A stretch of DNA of 64,000 nt. It comes from Siphonodentalium dalli. Taxonomy: Eukaryota; Mollusca; Scaphopoda; Gadilida; Siphonodentaliidae. The DNA lies in NCBI GenBank assembly GCA_032622095.1, contig CP136062.1, positions 197,849,887 through 197,913,886 on the forward strand. The letters run 5' to 3'. Below, one piece after another: positions 1-10,725 of this stretch. A program made the position numbers and the translations under genes. Every line of letters starts with the position of its first letter. The first letter of the stretch is position 1. The notes beneath the pieces are model-generated. The model did not search any database, had not been told where the DNA came from, and worked only from the letters and a program-made list of their open reading frames with translations.

Positions 1-1500
1 TTGAAATTGCGAAAAATTACTTGGATTTAGAAAAATAGTGTCACATATAATTGGCTATAACTTGTGAAACACAAGGGCTATTGACGCGCAACATATCTGA
101 AAAATTGCCCCAAAGACATAGCAAAACAATTTGGATGATGGAATGCCAATTATATTTCTGTGAAAATGCGCTGTGGGCATAAACTTAACCCCAATCCCTA
201 AAATATAATTTTTCTCAGAAAAATTAATTGTATAGTTTACACTTAGAATGCCGCATGCAAAGAAGGCTTTAGGGGCATAAAATGACACATTGTAGAGATT
301 TATGAAGGTGAATCATAAACAATCTTGTCTGAACGTATTCTAAGATGAATATTTGGGGGGAAATGGTGAAAAATGGTAATTTTGACTAATTTCTCAAAAA
401 TTGACAACACTGGTCCAGAATTTGTAAATTTATTAAACCTCATGAGGTTTTATGAATTGCACATGATCACTGTTTTGTCAACTATTTTATATTTTTATTT
501 GAATTTTTGTACAAAGCCGATTATATATTTTTATATTTCAACTGGTCACATATAGCTACCTGAGGCTGATGAGTGAGACTCACGTTTTAGGGAGGTATTT
601 TCTTATTTTCTGGCGCATTTTGTGACACTAGACACAAATTACGATATATACAGCATCGGACACTTCAGTTTGATAATTGTTTTAAGATGGCGACCAAAAC
701 GGCCACCAACATCGAATATTTTCAATCTTACCGACACAAATTAAACTGGGTTCGTCATATGCGGATAAGGGAATTAGTCATTAAGAAATGCATTCACTGG
801 TGCTCCGTATCAAGTATTCCCCCAATAAATGAGTATCTATAGTCCTTAAGATAATCAATTACCCATTAGCTTAAATTAATTGAAACAATAGTAGGGTTCT
901 TCGGTTTGTTTACGGGTACCAATTAACTCATCATTAACAATTCCCTTGTCCCCAGATAACGAACTCAGCCACGTTTGTGACGGAAAGTGTGAGAAAGTTC
1001 GATTTTGTTGGCCGTTTTGGATGCCATCCTAAACTTATTGTCAAATATGTAGCGCATGTAATGCCATATCTATTGTCATTTGTGATCACTCTCCCGACAT
1101 GCGCGGCACTAGTTAAAATTCTCATTTTTTCATAAAAAAATATTTCAAATTTTAATCTTAGATCACATTCAGACACCGTTATTTATAATTCCCTTCATCA
1201 CTCTATACACTCTTTCAGTTTACGCTTCTAAAAACAACTTGACATGCAGCATTCTAAGTGTAAACTACATAATTCGTTTTTCTGCAAAAGTTATATTTTA
1301 GGGGGTGGGGTTAAGTTTACGCTCATATAACATTTTCACAGTAACACTCTTGGCATCCATTATAAAAATCGTTTTGATATGTCAATGGGGCAATTTTTTA
1401 GCCATGTTGCGGATCAATATCCCATGTGGTTCACAAGTTATGGCCATTTATATGTGACAATTGTTTTCAAAATCCAAGTCATTTTTCGCGATTTCAAAAT
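1..1500. repeat. Decayed inverted-repeat element (arms about 1-285 and 1236-1500)
   Basis: The first 285 bases and bases 1236-1500 are degenerate reverse complements. Matching blocks include the 'gcattctaagtgtaaacta' stretch near 1250 against 240, the 'gggttaagtttacgc' stretch near 1308 against 180, and the outer ends 'aaatccaag' near 1475 and 'cttggattt' near 20. The left arm starts at the window edge, so the element may extend further. The 950-bp interior has no convincing ORF. This looks like an old foldback or TIR DNA element; no transposase is seen. Confidence 0.6.
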
Positions 1501-2336
1501 ATTTATCGTAATTTATTCTAACTAGCTCTAAGAATGGTCTAGTTTTGTATCTCGTGTCATTTTATGATCATTTCGTAATAATGTAAACGATATATTGTGC
1601 AGTTTATGACCGCAATTATTTGTTTATGCCCTGACACATGTACTCGAGAAAATTTTAATTTTGTTTTAGTGGTAAGAGTTGTCTTCCCTGAAAAATCTAT
1701 TTTGGGACACTTTCTGAAACGGACAACAAGCAAAATCTGATGCGCCATATGATGACCTTTAATTTGATATATAAAAACCTTTGTTGTGGGGGGGGGATTG
1801 AAGCCAACTCGAAAAATATCTGGTTTGGCCCACGGACTATCATGGGTCTTATCAGTCTTCAATCTGTAAGTTCAGGACTTTGTCTGCTAGTACCAACTCT
1901 TATGTATTGGAACCGTTTTAATTTTGATAATAAAATCACCAAATTATCTTCAGTAAATTATGAAGAATAATAACTAGATTCAGATTGTACATGTAACTTG
2001 TAACGTGTGTTGACATTGCCAACCAAAGTAAACTGACTCATGTGAATATTCCACCTGCATGTACATGGTCAAGCCGTTTAGAAGTTTTGTGTAAAATGTG
2101 TAGCATTACGAAACTTGTAGCAAAGCGGGAAAATCCGATCTTCTGATAAGATATTCTTTAGTGAGAAACCAACGCTATTCATGCAGTAGGAGAACAGAAT
2201 GTTCCGTGCGGAAGTAGCTGCTAGGCCATATCACGGCATATCATGTCAGGTTTAAAGGTCGCGGGAATGCTATTACAGGATATATTTCACTGATAATATA
2301 TCACTAAACACATTGACCTTTACTTGGGCTTGCCTA
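1501..2336. other. Intergenic, nothing recognised
   Basis: AT-rich sequence with a short G run near 1790. The longest ORF, on the minus strand at 1557-1862, has no family features and is not accepted as a gene. No RNA gene or repeat with a second copy was noticed. Confidence 0.4.
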
Positions 2337-2460
2337 GCTCAGATTCTCATATAGGCATAGTTCTGGACCGATTTAACAATAGATTTTTCTTTCTCCTAAC
2401 GGAGGCGATCATAAAGAAATCCCCAAATAGCCCACATGAAGTCGGGCACACCAGCTAGTT
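2337..2460 (+). mobile_element. Helitron-like 3' end fragment
   Basis: The last 120 bp resemble the 3' half of the element at 3916-4252 ('tctggaccgat' block, then 'gaagtcgggcacaccagctagtt'). The terminus has a weak GC hairpin followed within about 10 bases by CTAG-T, the arrangement expected of a Helitron 3' end inserted at a T. The hairpin is decayed in this copy. No Rep/helicase coding sequence is present, so it is non-autonomous. Confidence 0.5.
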
Positions 2461-2834
2461 AATATATTAGATTGACGATCTGTGTTGGGTATGTTTGTAC
2501 AAATAACGACATTGAGCAATATTGTTCTTCGTTTCTATTTGATCACCCTGTCGGCGTATTTCACATCACTTTAAGACAGAAAACCTGCAGTACTGCAAAT
2601 GCTTATAGCAGCGAGATCTAATGGACACAAGCCGTGTGGTCGATTGCAAGCAAATAACTCTTTTATTGTTCTGCTCAGGGTGCATTTACATTGCTATAGA
2701 ACTGTACACAGATCTACACGCAGACTAGTGTAAACGGGTTGATATAGAATGCACACAAAAAGAAAACGGTATTAGTTCGTGTGAGCAAAAATCGTGTCAA
2801 CGCCGAAGCATTGCGACAGGCAACTTAGTTTTGA

Positions 2835-3380
2835 TTAATTGTTACTCGGGCTTGGCGAATGTGTTTTAGTTTTCGTTGTCATTTCAACCCGTGTATTTCG
2901 AATATTGAACACGGACAGGGACGTGGCAACATGTTCAACGGTTGGAAATTTCATACCTGACACAACATTAGTTGTAATTTCCAAACCAACAATAGATTGA
3001 AAATGATCTTGTAGTTTGATTTTCAAACATTTTATTTGGGGGGGGGGGGGTATTGCTTTCGGACCAATATTTGCATAATTTCCTACTTTTTAACGAAATT
3101 TGGGCTGGAATGGCCATCAGCTGGAAATTTTCCAACCTTATCATAGGGGCGGGTGTCAAGTTGGAAATGTCCAACACTTGGAAAGATTGTGTCCTGGTCC
3201 CTCCCCGTGGCCAGTCATCATCATCATATTTATTGTCTAACAGCTATATATAAAACTGCATGTAATTTAAGAAAACAATATTGTCCTACATTTGGTCAAC
3301 ATTGTCATTGGAATTGTCATCAGTTGGAAATTGTACTACTTTGGTCAAATAAAGGGTGTTGTAGCGTAACTGCATGATTT
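2835..3380. repeat. Dispersed repeat rich in 'ttggaaa', second copy at 47340-47510
   Basis: Bases 3040-3220 carry 'ggaaatttccaac', 'gtgtcaagttggaaatgtcc' and 'cttggaaag' blocks that recur near 47390-47480 ('gtgtcaggttagaaatttcc', 'cagttggaaag') in the same orientation. A 12-G run at 3039 sits in the 5' part. Short overlapping ORFs on both strands are read as by-products of the repeat. Element class is unknown. Confidence 0.45.
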
Positions 3381-3915
3381 TCATTCTTTCTTCGAACCAT
3401 TATCAAGTGGTATAAGGATACACTTTAAATACATGCGACACATACCAAATCGCTGTTATCTGCTGATAGTCGATACATTTTTATGTCTGGCCTAAACTGA
3501 CACGACTCGCAGTGAATTGTCAATTACCAGAGTACTGATCAGCGAGCGTTCAATATTAGTAATCATGTTGTGATCACAGTAATGTGCGACACGTGACTTC
3601 ATACAGATCTGTATACAGTTCTACATCAGTGTAAACGCAGCCTCAGTCACTGCGATGTATTGTTATAGGTATATTCCGAAAGCGTGCCAATTTTCCATAC
3701 GCCATTTCTCATATTGACCGTTAGAAGTCTATAAAATGCTGTCGCTTCACTTGAACCTCATACCCACTGGGGAACAGAAGCGACCATTGGGCCACACAAG
3801 AACTTTACTTTAAGGCATGGCTAGTTCTGAAAAATCAATGGCAAAATTCTGTACGGTATTATGTGAGCCACATTACCAGTCAGTTTAAAATAATTTGGGG
3901 CTCGTTTCTAAATTT

Positions 3916-4252
3916 ATGAGTACATGTATATATACTATAGATTTTGGAACGTTTGTCTGTGTGTATATTTGTGTGTACGTGTGTATGTGTGTTATAGACT
4001 CGAAAACTGCTCGACTGATCCGACTCGAAAATGATCTATGTTGGCCTACTCTGATCCCGGGAACAATATGAACGGGTCCAATTTCACGTGCGACCGTGAA
4101 CTTGACCTTGACCTCGCCCATATACGCCCATGTAGGCATGTTTCTGGACCGATCGAGCAATAGTTTGTCCAGACGCTGTATATTCTGCCAAGCGGGAGAC
4201 GATAACAAAGCAATCCTAAATAGTCCGGACGAAGTCGGGCACATCAGCTGGT
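3916..4252 (+). mobile_element. Helitron-like non-autonomous element, copy 1 of a tandem trio
   Basis: Begins near 'tatatactatagattttgg' followed by a 'gtttgtctgtgtg' tract and ends in a GC hairpin (ccggacgaagtcgggc) plus 'acatcagctggt'. The interior has 'gaacttgaccttgacctcg'. The same head (TATATATTTTGRRAC plus a TCTGTCTG tract) and tail recur in the next two units, so the three lie head to tail. The CTGG in place of CTAG at the terminus is a departure from the consensus. Confidence 0.55.
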
Positions 4253-4521
4253 ATCTCATATATATTTTGAAGACCTCTCTCTGTCTGTTTGTTTGTCTGT
4301 ATGTTTGTCTGTATGTCATTTATACAAATCTACGATTCTCGACCGATCGGGACGAAACTTGGTACGTGTGTGTAGTTTGATCAGGCGGTCGACGTTGTCG
4401 TATTGGCGAGCCCGTGCGGCGCCCGCTTCGCGCATGCGCAGACGAGATCTCGGAAACGGGTGGAGCTATCGACTTGAAATTTGGTTGTTGAATAGCCCGG
4501 ACAACGTCGGGCTCATCGGCT
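4253..4521 (+). mobile_element. Helitron-like element, copy 2
   Basis: Starts 'tctcatatatattttgaaga' directly after copy 1, has a 'ctgtctgtttgtttgtctg' tract and ends 'gcccggacaacgtcgggc' plus 'tcatcggctag'. The middle is unusually GC-rich (about 4385-4470, containing 'gcgcatgcgc'), so it differs in body from its neighbours while sharing both ends, as is common in Helitron families. Confidence 0.6.
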
Positions 4522-4795
4522 AGTCTACTATATATTTTGGGACTTCAGTCTGTCTGTTTGTTTGTTAGCAATGGCCTGGAAAACTGCCGGACGGATTTCG
4601 ACGAAATTTGATACCTATGGGTACTTTTGTCCGGGGAGTGTTTTGGACCCCGACATGACATTAACCTTCCAAACGGATTTCGATGTTAGTTCCACGGAGG
4701 TTTTCAAAACCAGCTATTTGAAAATTGGTATCTGAAGTCCGGATGAAAGCAGAGGGAAAACAGCCCGGACGAAGTCGGGTCACCCTGCTAGTTGG
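4522..4795 (+). mobile_element. Helitron-like element, copy 3
   Basis: Starts 'tctactatatattttgggac' at the CTAG terminus of copy 2. It contains 'gacggatttcgacgaaattt' and 'gtccggggagtgttttgga', which are the unit sequences amplified at 9640-10130, and ends 'gcccggacgaagtcgggt' then 'caccctgctagtt'. The TC start and CTAG-T end match Helitron rules. No coding capacity. Confidence 0.65.
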
Positions 4796-5269
4796 ATATA
4801 ATTATGATTGTTGCAATATGTTTCAATAAAACATCAAACCTGATATGCCTAATATATTCCCTCTCCCAAGTGATAAGTGACACCTTGGTAAAATCTCAAG
4901 TTCAAGGTCACAAAAAACATTCCAACTCTTACACAGAGCCCCCGAATAGTACAATATTAGTCAAATTATGTCTCCTCTGTATGCAGAAATGAATAATATG
5001 CACAATTCGTGCCTTTTTAGCTCCCTTGTGCACATTGCAGGCAGCCTATAGTGAAAATGCATGTTGATTAACTTGACCTTGACATCAAGGTCATACGAGG
5101 GGTCTGCCGATTTGGGTCTCGTTTCGAATTGAACCCCCATGGTCTACATGTACTCTATATGTGTGCCAATTTTCATGCTTTTATCCAAATTTGCACACAC
5201 CACCAGCTAACAGCCCCTACAAATAGTCTAGTCGTTAAAACATTAGACATAGAACAAATTGTTATAGCA
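4796..5269. other. Intergenic, one short direct-repeat theme
   Basis: Contains 'gtgacaccttg ... aaggtcac' and 'ttgaccttgacatcaaggtc' stretches, similar in theme to the Helitron interior but not alignable by eye. No ORF with protein character. Confidence 0.35.
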
Positions 5270-5840
5270 AGCTGTTCTTGGTGTGATTTTGTTGGGCGGA
5301 ATGTGGGGAACAATATATCCAAAATCCGCCTTGGGTAAAATTCAAGATGGCGTCCAATATGTTGTTGGTATCGGAAATTTCTGCGGTAGCTGCACCAATT
5401 ATATTTACAAACAATGCTTAGTCGTAAACGATATTTGTAGAATGTATGTCACAAAATGGTCGCCAAAATGGACAAAATGAAATTTATGTAAAATTTATTA
5501 GCTTATCCCATAAGAGTGAACAAACGCTCGAATTATTCGAGTAATAATCTTTGCAGAATATGAGAGAATCTTTTAATAAGAGATGTAAGAATTCTCTCTA
5601 ATGACTTTTACGAGAGAGCAAACGAAACCAGGGTCCCATTCAACGGTTAAATCTGGATTTTTGGGCGCCCATGCAGAAACGGAAAAGTAACGCAGTTTTA
5701 TATATATATGTACTTTTGATCTTGAATCGTGTGATTGTATGTGTAATTTAATGTGGATGTATTGATTATGTGACCCTTTTGTAGAAGCAGCACTATGTGT
5801 AGTGAGAGCAGTCTCACGACTGTGACCGGTCATCAATTAT
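5270..5840 (+). repeat. Dispersed repeat, copy A (partner 31155-31715)
   Basis: About 560 bp aligns in direct orientation with 31155-31715. Shared landmarks are 'atatccaaaatccgccttgg', 'caagatggcgt', 'gttggtatcgg', 'tgcaccaatta', 'gccaaaatggacaaaa', 'gttaaatctgga' and 'accgtgtgattat/gaatcgtgtgattgt'. Indels and many substitutions show an old repeat. The minus-strand ORF at 5573-5836 lies inside it and is not treated as a gene. Confidence 0.65.
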
Positions 5841-6174
5841 TTTGTTATCTACAAGATCAAATCTTTCAAAATGCACTGCTACTGAACAATAATAGAGAGT
5901 ACTGGGTAAATGTGAAGATCCCATTGTGCATATATTCCCAATAAAATTATCCATGTTCATCAGCCTGTTGATCAGTCTGATTCATGATCATCTGTTTTCG
6001 CAGTAACTATACACGTTTTCATGGACGCTATTCCTACAAAATTGGGCAAATGAAAAACGCGGCACGAATTTTGAGCGTTTAGTCGAGCATTACAAAAACA
6101 TGAATACGGCTAAAATGAATAACATAAGTATAGTATAGTGTCCGTAAGAAACAGAAACATGCAATATATAGAGG

Positions 6175-6795
6175 ATCTACAACGAATCCCAGTTTATAGC
6201 GGAATTTACAAAACCAATCCAGTAAATTAGGTCTGGACCGAACCTAATTTACTGGATGAGTTGTGTAAATCCCGCTATAAACTGGGGACGAGTTGTAGAT
6301 TCCATTTATTACATAATCCAAAACCTCGACAAAACATACTTAAATCAACAATTCGGGCGCGAAACTGACAACGGCTTCTACATGTTTAAAGACATGCGAT
6401 GACGTTTCGTGTAACTATGCGTTGTTATTCCGCGAAAAGAAATAGTCCCAGATAAATAAAGACTCTGTGGTGTGTTTAATGGCGTATATTTAATGACATA
6501 ACATAACATAATAGTTTGTTGGAAAATATTGGAAGCCATAGTATTTTTGAAACTGGTGCTTCGTGATTTTCTGTTAGACTTGACTTGACATTTCGACAAA
6601 ATATATATTGCATGGTTTTGTCACAGTAGGAGTTATGTTTCTTGTGAAGCTTAAATGACGTAGCATACGGAATGTAAATGACGGCAGTCAAAGGCCACCT
6701 GGGACTATTTCCTATTATTGAACGAAATTTGATATCACATTTTATAGATTGGTTTTTTTTAATGGAATAAGGGTAGGATCGTGTAATAGAGTCAT
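6175..6795 (+). mobile_element. Hairpin-headed dispersed repeat, copy A (partner 20121-20640)
   Basis: The first 126 bp (6175-6300) are a nearly complete palindrome: 'atctacaacgaatcccagtt' at the left end is mirrored by 'aactggggacgagttgtaga' at the right, with a centre near 'ggtctggaccg'. The following 490 bp also match downstream of the second hairpin at 20121-20238 ('gcatgcgatgacgtttc', 'attggaagccatagtatttt', 'ataagggtaggatc'). The foldback head plus a conserved body suggests a non-autonomous mobile element; its other terminus is not defined. Confidence 0.65.
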
Positions 6796-7658
6796 CAACT
6801 ACTTTTCAAATGTTTATAGCTTTGAGTTTTCGAGTTGATTTTTTTTTCTTCACTGAGATTTTAGTGGAATTCTCGTTCCGCGCTTTTCGCGTCATCCGGT
6901 GACGTCGCCCCGACGGTTAGACTCGTCCATTTTTCTTAAAGCGTCACTACGCGGTGTGACTCGTCCACTGCAGTCAGATTCCAGGGAGAGTTATTTCCCA
7001 CCGCTCCGCATTGATAACGGAGAAGGCGCTGTATGGAGTTGACTGGTCCCCGGACTATAAACCTTGCTATCGCTCTGCTTTGGACGTCGTTGTTAACACC
7101 ATCGGTGTATACTGTTGGGCAAATTTTAGAAATATGTGGACCTATGGGGATTTTATAAATAGATAATTGTTTTTTTCCGGTTATTTTGGGACTCGTTAAA
7201 GTTGTACTGCGACCCCGAGTCCGGTAAAAGCTGTAGTTGGAATGTCCAAGTTCGTGAAAGTTCTATTGACTATGCCGATGATTTGAGAAACTTTATTGTT
7301 TTAGGATATTGTAGAAAGGCTAATCTGGCCGTGTCAAATTGAGCAATAGCGATGGATATCTCGCAGGACAACACATTTCGGATTTTCGTGGGGTGTGTAT
7401 TCGATGGATGTCTTATAGTTGCAGTATGTAACTATTATGGCCGCGTTAATTGCGTTCGATGTTTATGTATGAACAATGGCTGGGCCATGCACACTTGAAT
7501 ATTTTATGGCGGGAACCCAATTTTTTATCCGCATTTAGAAGCTTTCTGGTTTGGTGAATGAAAAACCTGCAGTAATAAGCCGTAGTTTTTTGTAATAATT
7601 TGAAGGATTAGTTGTTTTAACGGAATTCTGAGGCGGTGCATTCATGTAACTAATATAT
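6796..7658. other. Unassigned, locally GC-richer stretch
   Basis: Bases 6870-7080 are GC-richer than their surroundings ('cgcttttcgcgtcatccggtg', 'gacgtcgccccgacgg') and could be a promoter region or an old GC-rich repeat. No ORF of note. If the leader ORF at 7680 is a real first exon, this would be its upstream region. Confidence 0.25.
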
Positions 7659-7738
7659 TTTATATTATAATTTATATTTATGGCTAATAATATGATCTTG
7701 GTGGCGTTACCATTTCTGACCATGGTTTTCTTGTTACG
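7659..7738 (+). repeat. Direct repeat, copy A (copy B 10311-10390)
   Basis: About 80 bp including 'atttatggctaataatatga' and 'ggtggcgttaccatttct' recur at 10311-10390 with only a few differences. The two copies bracket the satellite and Helitron-like array between them. The shared segment encodes a signal-peptide-like leader (see the 7680 entry). Confidence 0.8.
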
Positions 7739-7749
7739 CCATATGTGGT
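7680..7749 (+). CDS. Possible first exon encoding a signal-peptide-like leader
   Basis: An ATG opens a 23-codon hydrophobic segment (MANNMILVALPFLTMVFLLR) followed at 7750 by GTAAGT, a perfect splice-donor core in phase 1. The same leader recurs at 10333, where it runs into a stop at 10425. A phase-1 acceptor for the downstream ORF would be the AG at 10427-10428, which would give a secreted protein of about 120 residues. That acceptor has a poor pyrimidine tract, so the joint is weak. The leader could also be chance hydrophobic coding in a repeat. No family is recognised. Confidence 0.3.
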
Positions 7750-7909
7750 GTAAGTTGTTTTGGTAATTTTATTTTCGCGTGGACGATCGATATCGACTGG
7801 GCGAATGCATTATGGGTACTAATTAGTTATTTCTCGTACTGGAGTATAAACCGTACCGATAGAGTCACGTGTTTACGTCACCGGTGTAATTGGAGAACAT
7901 GTTTCTATT

Positions 7910-9145
7910 ATGAAGGTTCGCTATCCCGAAGGTCCACTATTCCGAAGGTTCTCTATACTGAATATTTGCTATTTCGAAGGTTCACTATTCTGAAGGTTCG
8001 CTATTCCGAAGGTTCTCTATTCCGAAGGTTTTTGTTATTTTAAGGTTAATGCTATATTCTAAAGTATTGAGAGGGTTCATTATCACGAAGATTCTTTTTA
8101 TGAAGGAAATAACTTAGAACATTAAATGTGATTTTTTTTTGTTTTCGCGGGTTTTCTTGAGATTTAATGTCATTACGTGGGCCCATACCTTTGAATTATT
8201 GGCATATAATATGAATGTTGCGGTATATATGGACCCTCCTGCATTGGGACATGACACAGGTACAGTTGACTTAAGTTCTGTTCTGTGCGGGCTCCAATTT
8301 ATGGGTTCAATATTTTAAGGGCCAAATTTAGAAATGTATGGGCCCATACCTTTGAACTCTGGGCATATAATATGAATATTGGGGGGCATGTCTCTATTCC
8401 GAAGGTTCGCTATCCCGAAGATCCACTATTCCGAAGGTTCTGTGAATGTTCGCTATTCCGAATGTTCACCATTCCGAAGGTTCGCTATTCCGAAGGTTCT
8501 CTATTCCGAAGGTTTTTGTTATTTTAATGTTAATTCTATATTCTAAAGTATTGAGAGGGTTCTTTATCACGAAGATTCTTTTTATGAAGGAAATAACTTA
8601 GAACATTAAATGTGATTTTGTTTTGTTTTCGCGGGTTTTCTTGAGATTTAATGTCATTACGTGGGCCCATACCTTTGAATTCTTGGCATATAATATGAAT
8701 GTTGCGGTATATATGGACCCTCCTGCATTGGGACATGACACAGGTACAGTTGACTTAAGTTCTGTTCTGTGCGGGCTCCAATTTGGGGTTCAATATTTTA
8801 AGGGCCAAATTTAGAAATTTATGGGCCCATACCTTTGAACTCTGGGCATATAATATGAATATTGCGGATCATATCTCTATTCCGAAGGTTCGCTATCCCG
8901 AATATCCACTATTCCGAAGGTTCTCTGAATGTTCGCTATTCCGAAGGTTCACCATTCCGAAGGTTCGCTATTCCGAAGGTTCTCTATTCCGAAGGTTTTT
9001 GTTATTTTAAGGTTAATTCTATATTCTAAAGTATTGAGAGGGTTCATTATCACGAAGATTCTTTTTATGAAGGAAATAACTTAAAACATTAAATGTGATT
9101 TTTTTTTTTTCGCTGGTTTTCTTGAGTTTAATGTCATTACGTATG
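7910..9145 (+). repeat. Satellite: about 485-bp tandem unit with nested 16-bp repeats
   Basis: Two full units and partial ones. The long part of the unit ('tgttattttaaggttaattc' through 'gggcccatacctttgaac' and 'aatatgaatattg') recurs at intervals of about 485 bp. Each unit ends in a block of 16-bp repeats of the form CTATTCCGAAGGTTCG, at 7915-8030, 8393-8510 and 8878-9000. The plus-strand ORFs at 8285 and 8783 (RRFxxCSLFRRF type repeats) are translations of the 16-mer and not genes. Confidence 0.85.
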
Positions 9146-9600
9146 ACCTTATTTCTCATTACATATTCACGCCACGCAACCCACACAATTGCTATGTTTC
9201 CATGCGATTTAATGTCATTACGTGTGACCTAATATCTCAATAATCTGAGGCAAGAATACGCCTGCTAAAGGCGGATTATAATAGTGGGGCTATAACGCTT
9301 AAGGAATACTGGAGGCTATAACAAAATGCGCAGCAGAATATCGATGAATAGACGAGTATGAGATGAACCTAACTGCAATTGTGACTTTGTTTAAAGGCCC
9401 ACTTAATTTTTGAGTTATCGATTTTTTTTATAGTATATACGGTTTTAATAACAATTTATGCCATACAATTTGAATAAAATACTATAATTCATCACCATTT
9501 GAAACGCAGAATACTTCTATCTCCTAGTTTGCAAAACACCCTGAAAAACCTTTAAAAAACCGCGTCAAGTCGTGCGTCGTATAACTAGCAATTATCAACT
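9146..9600. other. Spacer, nothing recognised
   Basis: Contains two weak 'gtttaatgtcattacgt' echoes of the satellite (9127 and 9210). The rest is AT-rich without an ORF. Confidence 0.35.
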
Positions 9601-10197
9601 AACATGTCCTCTTAGGCTTTCCATAGATTTCAACTTAATTTGATATTTAGGAGTACTTGTGTCCGGGGAGTATTTTGGACGGGTCAAATCGTGACCCCGA
9701 CCTGACCTTGACCTTTAAAACAGTCAATGCAAGGTCAATTTGAGTAAAACGGACGAATTTCGGCGAAATTTGATACCTAGGGATATTTTTGTCCGGGGAG
9801 TGTTTTGAACGGGTCAAATCGTGACCCCGGCGTGACCTTGACCTTCAATATGGTCAATCAAAGGTCAAATCGGGTAAAACGGATGGATGTCGACGAAATT
9901 TGATACATATGGGTACTTTTGTCGGGGGAGTGTTTTGGACGGGTCAAATCATGACTCCGATCTTACCTTGACCTTCAAAATTGTCAATTAAAGGTCAAGT
10001 GGGGTAAAACGGACGGATTTCGACGAAATTTGATACCTAGGGGTACTTTTCTCCAGGGGGGGGGGTGTTTTGGACGGGTCAAATCGTGACCCTGACCTGA
10101 CCTTGACTTTCAAAATAGTCAATTCAAGGTCAAATCGCGCCTTTCGCCGGAAATCAGATGGGAAACAGCCCGGACGAAGTCGGGCCCATCAGCTAGT
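9601..10197 (+). mobile_element. Helitron-like element expanded by an internal tandem repeat
   Basis: Four tandem units of about 120 bp occupy 9640-10130. Each has 'gtccggggagtgttttggac', 'gggtcaaatcgtgacccc', 'gaccttgacctt' and 'ggatttcgacgaaatttga'. The tail at 10167-10197 is 'cagcccggacgaagtcgggc' plus 'ccatcagctagt', the hairpin/CTAG-T terminus also seen at 4521 and 4795. Units 1-4 differ by substitutions and one G-run expansion at 10055. No coding potential. Confidence 0.7.
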
Positions 10198-10332
10198 GTA
10201 ATAAAGAAGACAGTTTGAAGAATGTAATGTATAACACGAGAAACGGGAAAACTTGATATAGGGAAGTATGTAAATTTCCCACATGAAATTTGAAAGCTAT
10301 TTTATAGTATAATTATATTATAATTTATATTT

Positions 10333-10424
10333 ATGGCTAATAATATGATCTTGGTGGCGTTACCATTTCTTACTATGGTTTTCTTGTTATCGTATGGGAG
10401 GGCACGTCACAGAGCGTTAGCGCC
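10333..10424 (+). pseudogene. Second copy of the signal-peptide-like leader, out of frame with the downstream ORF
   Basis: The ATG at 10333 restarts the same leader as at 7680, then SYGRARHRALAP and a stop at 10425. The following open frame (from about 10383 to 10718) is shifted relative to it, so the two do not form one continuous ORF. This is either a frameshifted gene copy or a coincidental repeat. Confidence 0.3.
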
Positions 10425-10718
10425 GTAGTGTTTCACATATATGAGCCAGGGACGAATCTATGCATGGAGTTTCCACAGCAACACCTACGCCCTGATAGAT
10501 CAAGTCGCCCTCTAGCCCCTCGACCAATCAAATGCCCGCATTTCAATGAAAACGAAACGAAAGTATATGGTTGTAATTATAGATTAATGTATACATCTAG
10601 AGGAATGCAAGCCGGAAATATTCTTGTTGACGTTGTCGTCAAGAAAGGTGATGTGCATTACGTCAAAGATCCACCTCGGGTGATCCCCCAATCATTACTG
10701 GTTATTCATCAGACTTAA
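10383..10718 (+). CDS. Possible terminal exon or small ORF, unknown product
   Basis: The frame is open from at least 10383 and ends in TAA at 10716-10718, followed six bases later by AATAAAG, a polyadenylation signal. There is no ATG until inside the frame, so it reads like a last exon; candidate acceptors are the AG at 10400, 10412 and 10428. The encoded stretch has three cysteines (in NLCMEF, IKCPHF and YGCNYR), a proline/arginine-rich patch and a hydrophobic/basic C-terminal part (ILVDVVVKKGDVHYVKDPP). No homologue is recognised. The nearby leader duplicates suggest a small secreted protein, but this is inference. Confidence 0.4.
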   Translation, partial: LVIVWEGTSQSVSAVVFHIYEPGTNLCMEFPQQHLRPDRSSRPLAPRPIKCPHFNENETKVYGCNYRLMYTSRGMQAGNILVDVVVKKGDVHYVKDPPRVIPQSLLVIHQT

Positions 10719-10725
10719 TTCACAA

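Noticed and set aside
8285-9010. Two 75-80-codon ORFs with RRF repeats
   Set aside because: Translations of the 16-bp satellite.
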